From positions 6,258,463-6,322,462 of the forward strand of contig NC_135022.1 in assembly GCF_051020955.1 (NCBI RefSeq): a stretch of DNA of 64,000 bases, read 5' to 3'. A program made the translations under genes and the position numbers. The notes beneath the pieces are model-generated. The model ran no database searches. It saw only the letters and a list, made by a program, of their open reading frames with translations, and was not told where the DNA came from. Shown in pieces: positions 62,543 to 64,000 of this stretch. Each line of letters starts with the position of its first letter. Within the stretch, counting starts at the first letter, position 1. This DNA comes from Megalopta genalis. Its lineage: Eukaryota; Arthropoda; Insecta; Hymenoptera; Halictidae.

Positions 62543-64000
62543 TATCATTAGATTTTCTTCAAAGTACGATATTCCTGCTTAAATGTCGTTTTTACATAGG
62601 GATTGTGCATTTAGAACGAAATCTAATGTCAGAAAATGGCAGTTTACACTTGTGATTTTTCGGTTTTTTGAATTTTCTGAAAGAATCTATCATTTGATTT
62701 TCTTCAAAGTCCGATATTCTTGCTTAAATGACGTTTTTACATAGGGATTATGCATTTAGAACGAAATCTAATGTCAGAAAATGGCACTTTACTCCTGTGA
62801 TTTTTCGGTTTTTTCAATTTTCTGAAAAAACCTGTCATCAGATTTTTAAATACGAGAATCTTGCTTATCTACCGATTTTAAATTAGCATTAAGTATTTAG
62901 AACGAAATGTAATGTCAGAAGATGGCGCTTTACTCTAGTGATTTTTCGGTTTTCTCAAATTTCTGAAAAATCCTAACATTAGATTTTCTTCAAAGTACGA
63001 TATTCTTGCTTAAATAACGTTTTTACATAGGGATTAAGCATGTAGAACGAAATGTAATGTCAGAAAATGGCACTTTGCTCTTGTGATTTTTCGGTTTTTC
63101 CAATTTTCTGAAAAAACCTATCATTAGATTTTCTTCAAGACACAATATTCTTGGTTAGATAACGTTTTTACATAGGGATTAAGCATTTAGAACGAAATCT
63201 AATGTCAGAAAATGACACTTTACTCTTGTGATTTTACGGTTTTTCCAATTTTCTGAAAAAACCTATCATCAGATTTTTCAAATACGAGAATCTTGCTTAA
63301 CTAACGCTTTTACATTAGAATTAGGTATTGTGTACGAAATATAATGTCAGAAAATGGCGCTTTACTCTAGTGATTTTTCGGTTTTTTCAACTTTCTGTAA
63401 AAACCAATCATTAGATTTTCTTCAAAGTACGATATTCTTGCTTAAATATCGCTTTTACATAGGGATTAGGCATTTAGAACGAAATCTAATGACAGAAAAT
63501 GGCACTTTACTCTTGTGATTTTTCGGTTTTTTCATTTTTCTGAAAAAACCTATCATTAGATTTTCTTCAAAGTACGATATTCTTGCTTAAATATCGTTTT
63601 TACATAGGGATTAGGCATTTAGAACGAAATCTAATGACAGAAAATGGCACTTTACTCTTGTGATTTTTCGGTTTTTTCATTTTTCTGAAAAAACCTATCA
63701 TTAGATTTTCTTCAAAGTACGATATTCTTGCTTAAATAACGTTTCTACATAGGGATTAAGCATTTAGAACGAATTCTAACGTCAGAAAATTGCGCTTTAC
63801 TCTAGTGATTTTTCGGTTTTTTCTAATTTCTGAAAGAATCAATCATTAGATTTTCTTCAAAGTCCGATATTCTTGCTTAGATAACGTTTTTACATAGGGA
63901 TTAAGAATTTAGAATGAAATCTAACGTCAGAAAATAGCACTTTGCTCTTGTGATTTTTCGGTTTTTCCAATTTTCTGAAAAAACCTATCATTAGATTTTC

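Larger units (their letters stand above)
62401..62545 (+). repeat. Representative 145-bp long monomer with all dyads intact
   Basis: This unit is a good reference for the commonest long class. It starts CATTAGATTTTC, carries TACGATATTC at residues 21-30, TATCGTTTTTACATAGGGATTAGG in the middle, GAAATCTAATGACAG at 73-87, and ends in the T/A-rich dyad and CCTAT. It contains 45 A, 58 T, 21 C and 21 G, with four CpG. Three inverted repeats are perfect in it (annotated separately). The same class, differing by a base or two, recurs through the whole window, and more often after 21 kb. Confidence 0.9.
61935..63466 (+). repeat. 14-monomer-period duplicate, right copy
   Basis: Right-hand partner of 59,920-61,451. 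Similarity ends at about 63,466, where AGGGATTAGG replaces AGGGATTATG. Its X monomer has TTTTAAATTAG near 62,877, a two-base change unique in the window. The remaining text to 64,000 is ordinary long monomers, an R monomer and a GTCCG monomer, and the array runs off the end. Confidence 0.83.
1..64000 (+). repeat. Satellite DNA array of ~145-bp AT-rich monomers
   Basis: The whole window is one head-to-tail tandem array. The recurring unit is conveniently started at the C of CATTAGATTTTC. Successive starts at 23, 168, 314, 459, 604, 749, 894 and 1,036 give lengths of 145, 146, 145, 145, 145, 145 and 142. The same landmarks (TACGAT, ACATAGGGATT, TAGAACGAA, GTCAGAAAATGG, GTGATTTTTCGG, TTTTCTGAAAAA) recur to base 64,000 without any unique insertion or any unit in the opposite orientation. 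A typical unit has 42 G+C in 145. All six reading frames are closed in each monomer, so no gene is called anywhere. Family knowledge: long arrays of nucleosome-sized monomers are typical of eukaryotic centromeric or pericentromeric heterochromatin. That location is an inference here. I do not recognise the family by name, and the species is unknown. Confidence 0.98.

Noticed and set aside
1..64000. CRISPR-like array
   Set aside because: The repetition is continuous with no unique spacers. The whole 145 bp is conserved, and there are no cas genes.
1..64000. Protein-coding tandem repeat
   Set aside because: 145, 142 and 141 bp units shift frame, and each monomer has stop codons in all three frames on both strands (for example TAG at unit positions 4-6, TAA at 35-37, TGA at 108-110 on the plus strand).
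1..64000. Telomere-type motif TTAGGC/TTAGG in GGATTAGGCATTT
   Set aside because: It occurs at most once per monomer and never in tandem, so it is a chance hexamer rather than telomeric DNA.
1..64000. Naming the species or a known satellite family
   Set aside because: I do not recognise the consensus, and without a database search any name would be a guess.
1..64000. Transposable element or viral fragment
   Set aside because: There are no terminal repeats with target-site duplications, no polyprotein-like reading frames and no break in the monomer rhythm anywhere in the window.

Overview
The whole 64-kb window is one uninterrupted array of satellite DNA. Every part I read is built from an AT-rich monomer (about 29% G+C in a typical unit, A/T = 45/58 in 145 bases). 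Most monomers are 145 bp (some 146), with recurrent shorter forms of 142 and 141 bp, giving roughly 440 copies, all head to tail in the same orientation. I see no protein-coding gene, tRNA, rRNA, transposon, CRISPR array or other unique sequence. Each monomer carries stop codons in all three frames on both strands.

A 64-kb array of nucleosome-length monomers with multi-kilobase internal duplications points to a eukaryotic chromosome, most plausibly centromeric or pericentromeric heterochromatin. The species cannot be named from this sequence. CpG is not depleted (4 per typical monomer, about 3 expected), which argues mildly against heavy germline CpG methylation. No CENP-B box is present.

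Layout. (I) 1-~19,275: an older-looking mosaic. It contains 'CGTGC' monomers, EcoRI-site monomers, 142-bp short monomers, a 7-monomer tandem duplication (period 1,011), a 10-monomer one (period 1,450), and dispersed 1-2 kb copies. (II) ~19,276-~22,900: a changeover zone where a new 141-bp class ('X', 25 copies to the end) appears and the CGTGC class disappears (last near 19,860); X units recur about every 6 monomers (~866 bp). (III) ~22,905-~41,900: an 8,229-bp (57-monomer) superblock present twice, followed by smaller in-register rearrangements including a 287-bp two-monomer duplication. (IV) ~42,067-50,520: a block copied from the preceding zone and then duplicated in tandem (3,900/4,045 bp). 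(V) ~50,520-64,000: further duplications with periods of 5,046, 3,603, 1,874 and 2,015 bp.

There is no single fixed higher-order period. Repeat offsets are always close to whole numbers of monomers, as expected from repeated in-register unequal exchange or replication slippage. A 12-monomer, 1.78-kb module recurs five times with identical internal spacing. Many monomers carry three dyads (arms 10/10, 8/8 and 10/10 bp), which could form cruciforms and are intact in some monomer classes but degraded in others. No gene system is encoded here; the interest lies in the architecture and evolution of the array. All comparisons were made by eye, so percent identities are not given.
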